From the NCBI GenBank assembly GCA_026225945.1, contig JAMJFZ010002500.1:2564501-2628500 (forward strand): a stretch of DNA of 64,000 nucleotides, given 5' to 3'. The notes under the pieces are model-generated. The model made no database searches, had not been told where the DNA came from, and saw only the letters and a list, made by a program, of their open reading frames with translations. Numbering within the stretch: the stretch's first letter is position 1; every line of letters starts with the position of its first letter. Below, one piece after another: positions 1 through 11,814 of this stretch. The position numbers were made by a program, and so were the translations under genes. This stretch comes from Cricetomys ansorgei (taxonomy: Eukaryota; Chordata; Mammalia; Rodentia; Nesomyidae).

Positions 1-798
1 GGTTTGACATGGGTGGACAGATCTCTCCACACCCCTATGTACCTCTTCCTCAGTGCACTCTCTTTCTCTGAGACCTGTTACACCCTCACTATCATCCCCA
101 AGATGCTGGTGGATCTGCTGGTCGAGGACAGAAGCATTTCAGTCGTAGACTGTGGCTTACAGATGTGCTTCTTCCTGGGCCTCGGTGGGACAAACTGCAT
201 CATTCTCACGCTGATGGGGTATGACCGCTTCCTGGCCATCTGCAACCCCCTCAGATACCCTCTTCTTATGACCACTGTTGTATGTGGACAACTTGTGGCC
301 TCTGCTTGGACTGGAGGCTTCTTGATTTCTCTAATAGAGACTGTACTGATATTCACGGGGGCTTTCTGTAAACCTAACCTCGTCAGACACTTCTTTTGTC
401 ACATGAGGGCTGTTGTAAGGCTGTCCTGCACAGGCAGTGACCTCACAGAATTCATCGTAACATTGATGTCAATGTCAGGTTTGCTGGGTACATTCTTACT
501 CATCTTCTTAACTTATGTGTTCATCCTCTCTTCTGTCCTCAAGATCCCTTCAGCTGAGGGTAAGCAAAAGGCATTTTCCACCTGTGCCTCACATCTCACT
601 GTGGTCATCATCCACTTTGGTTTTGCATCCATTGTTTATCTGAAGCCAGAAGACTCTGGGGGTGATGATACCCTCATAGCAGTTCCTTATACTGTCATTA
701 CCCCTTTCCTCAGCCCCATCATATTCAGTCTCAGGAATAAGGATATGAAGAATGCCTTTAGGAAGATCGTGAGAAAGACTATAGCCTTGAAAAGGTAA
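1..798 (+). CDS. Or10x1: Olfactory receptor, Or10x1-like (5' end outside window)
   Basis: Class II odorant receptor, a seven-transmembrane GPCR of olfactory sensory neuron cilia that would signal through G-olf. The frame is open from base 1 (Gly-Leu-Thr-Trp-Val) to TAA at 796-798, giving 265 residues. About 45 residues are missing at the left edge (N-terminus, TM1, part of the first loop). Visible motifs are LHTPMYLFL entering TM2, MGYDRFLAICNP at the end of TM3 (Asp codon at 223), conserved extracellular-loop cysteines, KAFSTCASHLTVV in TM6 and PFLSPIIFSLRN in TM7. The family motifs MAYDRY and NPxxY are thus changed to MGYDRF and SPIIF. From memory human OR10X1 has the same TM7 form and the same C-terminal region, which supports orthology and argues against random decay. 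A possible poly(A) signal lies at 1499-1504. No frameshift or internal stop is seen. The family is certain; the ortholog name is likely. Confidence 0.9.
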   Translation, partial: GLTWVDRSLHTPMYLFLSALSFSETCYTLTIIPKMLVDLLVEDRSISVVDCGLQMCFFLGLGGTNCIILTLMGYDRFLAICNPLRYPLLMTTVVCGQLVASAWTGGFLISLIETVLIFTGAFCKPNLVRHFFCHMRAVVRLSCTGSDLTEFIVTLMSMSGLLGTFLLIFLTYVFILSSVLKIPSAEGKQKAFSTCASHLTVVIIHFGFASIVYLKPEDSGGDDTLIAVPYTVITPFLSPIIFSLRNKDMKNAFRKIVRKTIALKR

Positions 799-2613
799 TC
801 TTATATTATTATTGTTAATATACTATTAGTTTTCCTCATTAGTCAGTGGAGCATTTGTTCTATGACCCTGTAGAATGGTCTGGATATAGGAGCAAGTGAC
901 TTTCACCTAAGAGACCTAAGCTGTTCTGGGTATCCTCTAAGCTTGTTGAGGAAATTATTCAATTCCTCTATCACCACTGGGCCTACATATGAAGATTCTG
1001 CCAATTAGCTTCTGGGTCTCCTGCTTCATTGGGAAAAGAAATAGAGCAACATGATGAGCTACTGCATGACCCTGCATGGAGAGATGTCTTTGGTATCTAA
1101 AGACTTAAATCTTAAGTTTTTCTGCCACAGATCAAAATGCAGCAGGTTAGACTTTTCAGGAGAAAAATTATCTGGTAGAAGATATATGTTATAAAGCCCT
1201 CAAACTGGCTATTAGTCAAAAAATGGATATGAATATGTACACACACATTCACAAACACACAAAACAACCGACTAAGTATTCACACTATATTGGTGGCTGA
1301 TCAAGAAACATTTTAATAATGCCTTACCTTGTGACTGTGATATTACATGACTTCTAAATGCTAAGTTCTAAATATAGTAGAAATTTTCAATATATACCCT
1401 GTGGAGAGTTTGGTATGAAAATGTGATTCTTTATTCTCTGTCACCAGGATATTCTAAATGAATTGCTGAGGGATTTGACCACCCTGCCACACACACAAAA
1501 TAAAGCATTTTGTTAATCTCAGCAAAATAAGCAATGTATAAATCATTTAATACCAAATTAAACTAGGATGATATGTTTATACGATCAAGAATTAAAAAAA
1601 AAAAAAAAAAGCACTGTACAAGTTACACAACAGGAGAATAGAGAGACATCTTCCTAATTATTTGGACGCAAAAATTCTAGAAAATTCTTTGAAACCTTTT
1701 CTCACTTCTCATTTTTTTTTTCAGTCAACTGACTGTGATGACTATAAAAGGTGTAAATTCTGTACAAGAACACGGTACATGTATGGTGCTTTAAAAAGAC
1801 ACATGAAATAATGAATTAAGGTAATCATGCATCTCAGTTTATTACAGTCAGCACGTACCACGGTGACTCTGATAGTTTGCTTGGAATCATGTTTAGAACA
1901 CGTATGCAACCGTAGTCTCTGCTGTCCTCAACCTGTTGAAAATTCCAAAGTTCAACAATGTTATTTGAAATTTGTTTCCACTCCTGAAACTAGGTTTCAA
2001 TCCCAGAAAGATCTGTAAACTTGAGATAAACAGTATGTACTCACTCATGGTGTGGGCAGGTGACATTATATTTAAATCTAGAATGGAAACTAAGAGGTTC
2101 TATTTTAATGAAAACAACATGCAGAACAAACGTCGTGTGCTTACTCTCATGTGTGGGAACTGAAAAAGACTATTTAAATGCGCGTCAGTGATTACTAGAG
2201 CTGAAGAAAATAATAAATAAAAAAAACCTTACATGCTAGCACACGGAGTGACGAGGCAAGATGTGCCCACTGGTACGCTAGTAGCAGGGTAGCTGCGGAG
2301 CAATCAACTACTTTCTGATTGTATTGGAGGCCTCTCCCATGGGAGGGATTTCATTTCCGGTCCTGTAAACCTGCTTTAAGAATGTTTTGGTTTGTTTTTT
2401 AAAGGAGGAGTTCCTAAGCTCTGGAGGGTGAGAGTATGTACTGGTATTTGGCTAAATGTCCATGCTGTCAAACTGCCTTCTAAACATTCATGTTTATACC
2501 CATTGATACAGATGCTCTCAGCCTTAATCAATGCTGTTGCGTCTTGCAGTGGGTACTAGTTAAGGTAGAGCTTCATAGTTGATCAAACTACTGATATTTG
2601 GATACTGGATTAG
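799..2613. other. Intergenic, no gene seen
   Basis: AT-rich sequence downstream of the Or10x1-like gene. It probably includes that gene's 3' UTR. An 18-base A tract lies at about 1593-1610. I recognise no other repeat family or coding signal here. Confidence 0.5.
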
Positions 2614-2889
2614 TCAGGGAAGCAGGTAGGCTAACTGCAGAACTTCACCTCAAACTCAGTTCCTCCAAAACCAATCCCTCATTCTCATCCCCAGCAAGAC
2701 AGCAGACTGCCTGCTGTGGCCTCCCCTTCCTCTCTGCCTCCATCTCCAGCAACACTCACACTCATTGCTTTATCCCAGTCCCCAACTCCAGCAAGCATTT
2801 CCTGGGAACCAATGGGCCACCCAGCCGTGAAAGTAGGTAGGCTGACTGCAGATCTTCAGCTCTCCCTCAGTTCCTCCAAAGCTAATCTC
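2614..2889 (+). mobile_element. L1 promoter monomers, left of solo LTR
   Basis: One diverged unit of about 216 bp (2614-2829) and the first 60 bp of a second (from 2830) start alike, with AAGCAGGTAGGCT and AAGTAGGTAGGCT, and both go on to CAGTTCCTCCAAA. The second unit resumes after the LTR at 3328, and a third begins near 3509. A tandem array of about 200 bp units just before L1 ORF1-like sequence matches the 5' UTR monomer promoters of rodent L1. The copies are too diverged to be recent. Confidence 0.6.
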
Positions 2890-3100
2890 TGTTGTGGTAT
2901 GTTTTAGTTGTGGATAATATTTTAGTTAAGATTCGTCTCTTACTTGTTTACACCTCTGTGCCATCCCCAGCTTCCACCCTCCACAGGAGGTTCCTGTTGT
3001 TTGTTGATTGAGGGTCTGTGTGAAAACAGGAAGAAAACACCTGGGGATTGAGGAGTGGAGCAAGGAGGGAGTAGGGGTAGGAGGTGGAGGAGTAGTAGGA

Positions 3101-3158
<58 letters not shown>

Positions 3159-3321
3159 ACTAACGGAGAGGAGAGCAATGGGGTGAAGAAGCTTGGAATG
3201 AGCTCTCTGCCTAGCTGCCCGGGTATTAGAATTCCCTGAGATTTGACATGGTTTGTGATTAATAAAGAACATTGGAAAATCAACGCTGGACTCTCTGTTA
3301 AGCACCTTAACTTTATTTTAA
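2890..3321 (+). mobile_element. Solo LTR, ERVK-type, family member 1
   Basis: A 432 bp element begins TGTTGTGG and is flanked on both sides by AATCTC (2884-2889 and 3322-3327), a 6 bp target-site duplication. It carries a (GA)n tract at about 3100-3154 and an AATAAA signal at 3261-3266. It shares the 3' block starting TGCCTAGCTGCCCGGGTATT (3208) with the LTR at 45384-45826. There are no internal retroviral genes, so this is what recombination between two LTRs leaves. The 3' CA dinucleotide is not visible, probably lost by mutation. Confidence 0.7.
3100..3154. repeat. (GA)n microsatellite
   Basis: Nearly perfect GA dinucleotide run inside the solo LTR. It produces spurious Ser/Leu-rich frames on the minus strand. 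Confidence 0.95.
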
Positions 3322-5258
3322 AATCTCTGAGTCTTATCCCCAACTCTGTAGCAGACCACCTGCTGCAGCCTGCATTCTCCTCCCCTGCTCCTTTCTTCAA
3401 TGGATCACATATCTTCTCATCCAAACTTCCTCTGCAACACAACTTGCTTTATCCTGACCACCACCTCCAAAGGGCATGGCCTAGGAACCCACAGGTGACT
3501 CTGGCCATATGAAGCAGGTAAGCCAACAGGAGATATTCACCTCTCCCTCCTTTCTTCCAAGTCCAATCCCCCAGTCCCATCTCCAACTCCATAGTAGACA
3601 ATTTGATTTTGTCTCTCCTCAATCTCTGCTTCCATTTCTAGGGCACAAAGCATATCCTGGCAAAACATTCTGCTTTTTCTCCTCCTGTGACTGCCTGCAG
3701 TGCTGGGAGTGCCCAACCCCACCCCTATGTGTCAGCTCCCAATACCTAGAAACACATTTTACCTGGAACCTTCGGTGGCCACAACTATCAGTATCCAAGA
3801 AGAATTTTCAACCAGACAACTCACAGATACCACTCTCTTAAGAATCAGAGAGGGCAACAGAAACCATGGAACAAAATATTCAACCAGCAAAGACAAGGCC
3901 AGATCTCAGCACCTAGAATTACAATCCTCTCAAATCCAATTGCCTAGACAACAGCATAAAGACACAGCCAAAGCAAGACGTTTCCACTAGAACCCAGCAA
4001 CTCTACCACAACAGGCCTTGAGTATTGCAACGAAACTGAAGCACAAGACAAAAATCATAAAATAGCCTTTATGACTGTGATGGAGATCCTTAAAGAGGAA
4101 AGGAATAAATCCCTTAAAGCAACCAAACCAAAGGTGTCCCATGGGCACTCACAAACAACCCAGGATGTTGCTTTTCATACACTGTTGACAAGACCCATTG
4201 CTGAAAACAATTCCTACACAATTCAATGAATACGGAGAAGTCAAGCTGGTGCCTACATAGAGCCTTAACCCCCATGTGCTAGCATCTTTGGTATGGGAAG
4301 GTACTCTGCACTCTATTAAATGATAAATGTAAACACCAACACAGTCACAAACTTTTTGATCTACAATGGTGTCCTGTTTAAGATAAACTAGTGGCAATAG
4401 CAGCACAAAATGTATGGTCACAACCAACCAATATTTGATATGACTGAAGATCCACTCCACAAGATAGAATCCATACCTGATCCTGCTTGGAGACTATGAA
4501 TCTTAGACTAGATAGCCCAGGGATCTAGGGTAAAACCAAACATGACTGTTTAATTTTTTTTTACATTAAAAACTCTGAATGACATTCTGCTATACTCATA
4601 TATCAGTGCCTTGCTCAGCCATTATCAGAGAAGCTTCCTCCTGCAGCTGATGGGAACAAATACAGAGACCCACAGCCAGACATTATGCAGAGAGTGAGAG
4701 ACTCAGTGAATACTCAGCTCTAAATGGGATATTTCTATCAAATCACTTTGCTCAGGACTCAGAGAGGTCAGCAGAACAGGGGGTAGAAAGAGAGTAAGAG
4801 CCAGAGGGAATAGGCGACACCAAAACCAAAGCTCTCTAAATCAACACGATTAGAGCTTATATGAACTCACGTGATGCAGCAAGCACAGTGCTTGTATGGA
4901 TCTGCACCAGTCCTTTCCAAATATACTGTCTTCCTGTTTAGTGGTTTTACAGGATTCCTGAGTATGCAAAAGAGTGGGTGTCTGTTTATTGTGCCTTCTC
5001 TTGGGCTCTTTTCTTTCTATTTGCTTGTTTTGTCCAATTCTGGTCTGCTAGTTTTTGCTTTGTCATATATACTCTCTTTTCATTATTATTCCCTAGGAGC
5101 TTTTTTTTCTCTAATGAGAGACAGAAAGGGGGTGAGTCAGGATGGGAAGGGAGGTGGGAAGGAACTGGGAGGAGTACAGGGAGGGAAAATCATAATCAGA
5201 ATATATTATGTGAGAAAAATCTGTTTTCTATAAAAGGAAAAATCAAACTACTGAAACA
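3322..5258 (+). mobile_element. Rearranged L1: monomers, ORF1 start, 3' UTR
   Basis: This continues monomer 2 after the LTR and includes monomer 3 (about 3509-3720). Sequence resembling the start of rodent L1 ORF1 follows (about 3840-4130, with the characteristic run around CTTAAAGAGGAAAGGAATAA). From about 4480 to 5258 it is typical L1 3' UTR (motifs around TGCTATACTCATATATCAG, a GGGAAAATCATAATCAGA stretch, then an A-rich end). Most of ORF1 and all of ORF2 are absent, so the copy is internally deleted and dead. The segment 4130-4480 is unclear. Confidence 0.6.
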
Positions 5259-5828
5259 ATGTGCCCAACTTTAAACAGGTCATCAAACTTCCAAATACAA
5301 GGCTCAGAGGACACTGCAGAAGAGGAAGCAGAACAAATACAGGAGCCAGAATGGGGAGAAGTGTGGTAAAATGCTGTCTTCTGGACATGCGTGGATATTT
5401 CACACTTTAACTTAGAGTAGCTTGGTTTACACACACAAGATCAGAAGACGCACACAAGACCAAGCCAATCAAAATTTCAACACGAATGGGGTAGGGGCTT
5501 CCAGGGGCTTCCAGGGCCTCACCTCTTACTAAGAAGTGATTGTCAATTGATAGCTGCTGAGGGAAGAAAAGCCACACGCCTTTGAGTGTCACCACTAGTA
5601 GCTTGGTCACATCTCACTGGATACTCCCACACTCGTGCATATATGAACAGCACTAACTGGACTTACGCCTTGGGTTATTAATTTACAAAAGAAAGAAGAC
5701 ATGATGCTGGGAGTGAGGACATGTTGAGATGCCCCAGAGAGCACTGGAAGGAGTTTATAGGGGGTGGTATGATCAACATACATTGTATACGTGCATGAAA
5801 ATTTCAATAATAAATAAAATATCACTCA
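5259..5828 (+). mobile_element. Second L1 3' UTR fragment
   Basis: Sequence typical of an older rodent L1 3' UTR (an AGACCAAGCCAATCAA block, a pyrimidine-to-AAAGAAAGAAGACATGA block, a CAACATACATTGTATAC block) ends in an A-rich tail near 5800-5828. It directly follows the previous L1 tail. No coding part is seen. Confidence 0.5.
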
Positions 5829-5884
5829 AAAGCTTGCATAAAATGTATTATGGATAAAGGTAACTATAAATATTCAAAACACAA

Positions 5885-5955
5885 TTAAATATATATACAT
5901 ACATATATATATGTGTATATATGTACACATACATTATACACACACACATATATTC
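5885..5955. repeat. TA/CA-rich simple repeat
   Basis: Interrupted TATA, CATA and ACAC dinucleotide runs. Confidence 0.9.
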
Positions 5956-6089
5956 TTTTCTTCTATTAGCTGATTTTAATGAGTGACTATATAAAAATGT
6001 AATTTCAAAATAAAATTAAGAACATTAAATGTCATGATAAAACAGTCTCTATTGTTTGGACATGACTTAGTCCAACAGGTTTTTGTTCT

Positions 6090-6475
6090 AAAAGTTTGTT
6101 CCCCTTTTCGGTATGTCAGAGTTGATATGGAAGAATCTTGAGGAGGTGGAACTTAGTGGAAGTAAATTTAGTCATGGAGGTTCTACTCCCATGAGTGGAG
6201 TGATGCTTTATCTCAGCAGAATCATGTCCTGTTGGAGTGCATTAGTTCTGTGACCAAGAGTGGTCTTAGCCTCTCTCTAGTTTCCTAATTCCTGCCTCTC
6301 TGTGTTGTGACATCTCTCTCTTTCCTCCCTCTTTTCACATGTTTCCTCCATAGTGCTATGTACCTTGTGATGCTGTGATGTAGCCACAAGTCCCCCACTA
6401 GAGGCCAAACAGGTAGATCCTTTAAATGCTGTCATTATAGCCTCCAAACGGTAACACAAACACCCTCTTTATTTT
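6090..6475 (+). mobile_element. MaLR-type LTR, degraded
   Basis: The order of blocks follows MST/MT-type MaLR LTRs: a GAGGTGGAACTTAGTGG run, ATTTAGTCATGGAGG, CCCATGAGTGGAGTGATG, a pyrimidine-rich centre, then CTAGAGGCCAAACAG near the 3' end. The limits are approximate and no target-site duplication was found. Confidence 0.45.
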
Positions 6476-7804
6476 ATATAGTGCCCATCACCCTCCTGAA
6501 GCCCATGCAGCAGGCTAACAGTGGGCAGCTGACCACGGTAGTCACATAAAAAGAAAGTCTATCTTGCTTAAGCTGTTGTTTACTGTCTTGTCAGTTCAGA
6601 CTGTAGATACATTGTGTTGCAAAGATTTATTTTTTCTGGCCTCTTCTGTACCAGGAACACATGTGATATACAAACATGAACACAGGAAAAATAATCATAT
6701 ACATCAAATAAAATTAAAATATAAATTAAAAAAAATAAAATAAAGGTAAGGAAATTCTCAGAAAAAGTAAAATAATACGTATAGCAATAAATACTTTAAT
6801 TGCAAGTAAAAAATTATTTCGACTAATGGCTGTATATTTCTTTATTGTGTCAAAGATTGTTAAAAAGTTTCAGGTGATTTTGACCATATATGAAGGTAAG
6901 GAGAAGTCTGTGGCCAACGTCTACACCATTTATTATATTTGGGACCTAGGCATATGCAGACAGATCTCTGTGGATCTCCTGGACCAAATCTCTCACGGGA
7001 ATGATAGGGCGGCATCATCAATATCCATTATAAGGCATTTGTGTGTTTTTGCAACTACAGGAAAAAGTTCAAAGTGTCTCTACCTGTTCCATTACTGACA
7101 GCACTGCCTCCTGTTTGTGCTTGCCGTCACCTCTCGAAGTATCTAGCCCCTTTGCCTCCAGAACACCAGACTCTTGTCCCTTTCTGAGCCTTGTGTTTCC
7201 TCTATTGGATAACTTCTGGTATTTTACTCATACTTTTGTCAGCCAATGTAACTACAAAGATTTCTTGTTTACCCTTGGCTAGCTTACTGTCTCTCTTTCC
7301 TTTTACATCTTCATATCCCCATTCTTCTCTGTTGTGGTCTCTGTTCCTTTAGTTAAGCATAACAAATATGATCCTTTACATTTACTAATGTAAGACCCAG
7401 GTCTACATTTCTAAGCCATGGCTGTGTGTAGCTGCTTCTTCCTTGTACTCCGTAGGTCAGACAGAACCCACTGACTTTTCTTGGGCCTTATCATGCCTTT
7501 CTGGGAGTTATCATCATCTTTCCACTTTAGGCTAAAGCCTTAGACATAACTCTAAAGCTTCTGTTCCTTATAGTCCCACCTAATTTGTCAAAAAGTATGT
7601 TGCTGTTTATCACTTAGCAAGAGTCGCAGATTCTAATAAGCACTCTGTTAGGTAACTTTAATAAGTGTACAAGTCTAGATGGGATACATCAATCAGGAGA
7701 CACAGAAAACAGCAGCCATTTGAGGCTGCTGTAGGTGCAACATGCATACGATTTATACAAAATCTTCGGCATATACATGTAAGAGAAAATTGTAAAATAA
7801 AAAT
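6476..7804. other. Intergenic, no gene seen
   Basis: Sequence of ordinary base composition with short random open frames. One such frame (6826-7098, 90 codons) has no recognisable domain. I see no repeat family that I can name. Confidence 0.4.
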
Positions 7805-7882
7805 GGCTGGAGTACGGCTTGATAGTATAAAACAAGCTTAATGTTTCTAAGGTCCTGAGTTTGATCTCCAGCACTAAAAATA
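7805..7882 (+). mobile_element. ID-type SINE, old copy
   Basis: A diverged tRNA-Ala/BC1-like sequence (GGCTGGAGTACGGCTTGATAG through the B-box-like GTCCTGAGTTTGATCTCCAGC, then an A-rich tail). It is far from the consensus and so is an old insertion. Confidence 0.55.
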
Positions 7883-9655
7883 AAAAATGACAAAAGATGA
7901 ATATTAAAAACACACAAATTTCAGTGGCATAGTTGTTTGTTATCATTATTAGCTATAAAACATTTTTAAAGAAATGCACTGTAGAGTTATGATGAAGTAA
8001 ATAAGCCAGTGAGTCATTTATTCTTATTATGAAGTATGCAACGCACGTAATTTATATACTAGCCTTTTGTTAAACTAGCAATGCATTAAGATCATTTATA
8101 CCAGCATGGTAATAAACTCCTGAAAAATGCTGCTTTACATAATTTAGTGATAGAAATTTTTCAGCTTCCTCATCATCAATGGGACCACTGATGTATATGT
8201 AGTCTATTGCACACAGAAATATTCTTAAACCACATATGATCGTGTTAGCATCTCTATTTTTCTGTATTCACGGAAAACTTTCATTAGTGCAGAGGAGAGA
8301 GAAGACATGTTTGTTGCAACTCACTCTTCCCGTAACATGGCAACGATAGATACATGATCTGTACTTTCAGCATAAATTTCAAGAGGTAACCTACTTCATC
8401 TGAGATAGCTTCTGCAGACCAAAACATCAAGAAGCCACATGCCCATGAAACCAGTCAGGAAATCCAGAGCTGTAGGAGAAAGAAGAATCCATCACATTCA
8501 GAAGCAGTCTCGGGACAGAGTCAGCATCATCAGTCTGCAGTTACACCTCTACAATCCTCAACCTAGTTATTCTGAGGTCTACACTATGTGTCTTCTCAGC
8601 CCAGTTTAACCTAGAAACAAGTCTGGGGGAAATGCAAACAAGAAAGGACATGTCCATCATGGAGCCTGTAGCTGTGGAAGGAAAACAAAACTTGTATGTC
8701 CAACTCATAGACAGACAAATAGTAAGGTGCAAATATGGATGGGTTTGACAAATAATCACCTCTTCAAAATTCAAATAGAGTCTCTGAGAACTCATTCATC
8801 CACAGCTCTCTTACTTCAATATTCTATTTCTTCAACAGAATTTTAGTCTTGAGTTTTCATATCTATTTGCCTCTCTAGTCCCTCTGAAAGCAAAATTTTA
8901 GAAGCAATGAATTTGAAGGTTGCACCCTACTTCACTGCAGGCTTGTGCTCTTTTAGGCCTTAAACTATCACATATGCCCTAGAAAAAAAATTCCCTGAGG
9001 TGCCTGATTTGGACAGTCTTGTTAGAGGAACATAATTCACCATGACAATATGTCTTCAGGGGCCATGTCCCTGATGAGGGACAGTTCTGTTGATAAGATC
9101 TGGTTGATGTTGGCCCTGTTGGCTTTGGGGCCCGGTCTGCTCAAGCTCTGTCCTGTCCTGCCACAGTAACTCTAATCTCACCAGGAAGTATCACATCCAT
9201 TGAAGGGAACCTGGGATAAATCATGCCTGCCCAAGAGCAACAGGTTCCCAGGCCTACCAAGTATCTGAAGATGGGAAGGAAGTGACTGTGGAAGGCAGGA
9301 AGCTAAAGCACCAGCTGAGCATCTCAGAGAAAGTGTGTCCCTACGCAGGCCCTTCATCACTGCTTGTCTTTCATATGTTGCCCAGGTACTGGCCTTCCCC
9401 AGGTGTTCAGTCGGCTTATATGATGGTTAATCATAGTCATTCACATCTCCTGGTGAGTGCCCTCCTGTGACTTCTTAGACATGTGTTTATGATTACAGAA
9501 ATGGGAAACAAGAAATGCTCTTTAAAATATTCGCTAGTGCAAGTATATTCTCAGGTGTAGGGATGTTTATATTTCTTTTCCTTATAACTAATATGTAATG
9601 ATATATTATGGGATATAGGGTGATAGTTTAACAATGTATACAATGTGCAATGATT
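7883..9655. other. Intergenic, no gene seen
   Basis: No recognisable gene, repeat family or long frame. Short frames at 8541-8795 and 9178-9360 (minus) and 9282-9470 (plus) lack known domains. Confidence 0.4.
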
Positions 9656-9659
9656 GATT

Positions 9660-10031
9660 AAAGAAGTATAATTAGGATTTCATTATCATTTCTTTAGGAT
9701 TTGAGACTTCAAACTTCTTTAGTTCTTTTTTAAGTAAGTAATAGGTTATTGCAACTTACGCTGAGCCCACTGTTCTGTAGAACATGAGATCCTACTGCTT
9801 CTCAAACTATGCTAGGTACCCATTATCCAAACTCTTCTCATCTCTCTTTCCCTTATACGTTATCATCTCTAAAAAACACTATTTCATTCACTTCCACTTT
9901 GAAGTCAGCATTTTTAGCTTCCACACACAACAGAGCACACACAGTGTTCATTTTCTGTGCCTGGCTAATTCCATTCATTTTACTGAAATGATAGACTGTC
10001 CTTTTTTTTGCATAGTTTAATAACATCCCGC

Positions 10032-10068
<37 letters not shown>

Positions 10069-10094
10069 CATATTTTCTTAACCAATCATCCCTT
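9660..10094 (-). mobile_element. Ancient L1 (L1M-type) 3' end, first part
   Basis: The plus strand reads as the reverse of an old mammalian L1 3' region: a TTTCTGTGCCTGGCTAATTC block, a (TG)n expansion, then ACCATATTTTCTTAACCAAT. The element is interrupted at about 10095 by a B4-like SINE and resumes near 10413. The ORF track frame at 9784-10020 is noise within it. Confidence 0.6.
10034..10066. repeat. (TG)n microsatellite
   Basis: Pure TG run inside the ancient L1. Confidence 0.95.
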
Positions 10095-10412
10095 TTTATG
10101 CGTATGTGTGTATAAGTGTGTGCAACTGGATGTATGTGTGTCAAAGGACAACTTCCCTCTGGTGTTAGTCCTCACTTCTGCCTTGTCTGAGGCAGTCTTT
10201 TTGTTTCTCAATGCTACAGACACAAGACTAGCTCTCCCATGAGCTTCTGGGGTGTCTCCTGCCTACACTTATCTTTATGGAGGTATACTGAGATTTCAGA
10301 AGCATGGTGCTGTCCCAGATTTACATGGATTCTAGAGATTTGAACTCAGGTACTTATACTTGCACAGCAAGCACTTTACTCATTGAGCTGTTTCCCGAAG
10401 CCTTCCAGTCCA
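10095..10412 (-). mobile_element. B4-type SINE
   Basis: Read on the minus strand it starts with a tRNA-like head (the reverse of GAACTCAGGTACTTATACTT then GCAAGCACTTTACTCATTGA) and continues as an ID/B1 composite typical of B4. It splits the ancient L1. Confidence 0.6.
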
Positions 10413-10760
10413 GTCTTGATGGAATGGACAGCTGGACTGATTTCACATCATGAGTATTGTGAATAAATCTGCAAGAAACATGAGTGTGCACGTGAATATT
10501 TCCAATGCTGACTTCATTTTCTTTTGAATAGCCCCAAGAAGCAGCTGAATGCATGATGGATCTGGCTTGACTGGTATAAGGACTGCTATTCTGTCTTCCA
10601 CAGTAGCTATACTACTTTTTATTTCCAACAGCCATATAAGCTTCTTTTCCTCCACACCAATGCCAGCATTTTATTTTTTTCTGTTTCAATCATAGCCATT
10701 CTAACTGTGGTCACATGATACATTACTATGGTTCAATGTGCATTTCATGCAGGATATTTT
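10413..10760 (-). mobile_element. Ancient L1 (L1M-type) ORF2 end, second part
   Basis: The plus strand contains the reversed end of L1 ORF2: a TATTGTGAATAAATCTGCAA block, CCACAGTAGCTATACTAC, CTCCACACCAATGCCAGCAT and ATAGCCATTCTAACTGTGG. Together with 9660-10094 it forms one old insertion, older than the B4 that interrupts it. The frame is destroyed. Confidence 0.75.
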
Positions 10761-11762
10761 TAAGTTAGAATGGAGCAAAATTCTGAAGGTCTGCAAAGGT
10801 ATTGGATAGGGCAGAAAATTTAAGGAGAAATTTATAAAGGTAAGAACTGACCTTGGTATGCTTAAGGGAAAGTATCCCCAGGTCTAAGGCCATACCTACC
10901 ACGGCCATATATGAACACAGCAAATTAAATGAGATTTTCAAATTTGTATTGATAAACTTTGCCATTCATCAGACATCAAGATTTTTACTTTTACATCAAG
11001 TGATCTCCTCGATACCTCATTCCCCTGGAGGATATACAAGATAGAAGTTAAGTTTGCTCCCGTATATACACAACAGGATTATTTGTATTTACACCAGATC
11101 CTCACTGATCCAGATGTATGGTCTTTAAAAGAAAATACTCATCTTTCTGTTTAAATTGTAAGTACAGATAAAAGCACTTAAGCTCATTCTGCTGTTGTAT
11201 TAACTCAGCACATGGCAAGTGTTCAGAGCCTGCCACAGGCTTAACGTGTTTCATTGGTATGTCTTCCTGATATGCCTCTGGACACAGATTAAAATGATAA
11301 TTCCAATGACTTTAGTGGTCCTAAATTATGAACTCATTATATCATTTGCTAGAGCATTGATATTTATTTGTGCTTACTGACAAAACAATTGAAGAAAAAC
11401 TGAAAATCAAGTAACCTTAGATTTCTCTAGAAAGAGTATTTCTGTGTAGAAGACTCTGTTACTGTGTCTTCAGATGAAGGCCATGATATTCTTGATGTAG
11501 CAGCATCTTCAGGGGCCAGAAATGGACTTTTAAATTTTCATTTATGTAGCATTCAGGAGGTTGGGGCTGGACAGGATTTTTCAGGCAAGTTTTCTGATGT
11601 GAATAGCCAATTTGGATCATCAAGTTACATTTATGTATTTCCAGGCCCAGAAATCTATGGTATCACAAAGCTTTTATAAAGTAATAAATTGTTTCACTGT
11701 GTAGTCAAATTATCCTCTGCAAGAAAATGCACTGGGAGGGATACTCAAGATCTCCCAGGCAC

Positions 11763-11767
11763 GTGCG

Positions 11768-11812
<45 letters not shown>
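11763..11812. repeat. (CG)n(CA)n microsatellite
   Basis: A short GC alternation followed by a long CA run. Such purine-pyrimidine alternation can adopt Z-DNA. Confidence 0.95.

Positions 11813-11814
<2 letters not shown>

Noticed and set aside
78..356. Minus-strand frame opposite the Or10x1-like gene
   Set aside because: Antisense shadow of the receptor codons, no domain.
2940..3442. Two overlapping minus-strand frames of 121 and 164 codons
   Set aside because: They run through the (GA)n tract of the solo LTR and owe their length to its Leu/Ser reading.
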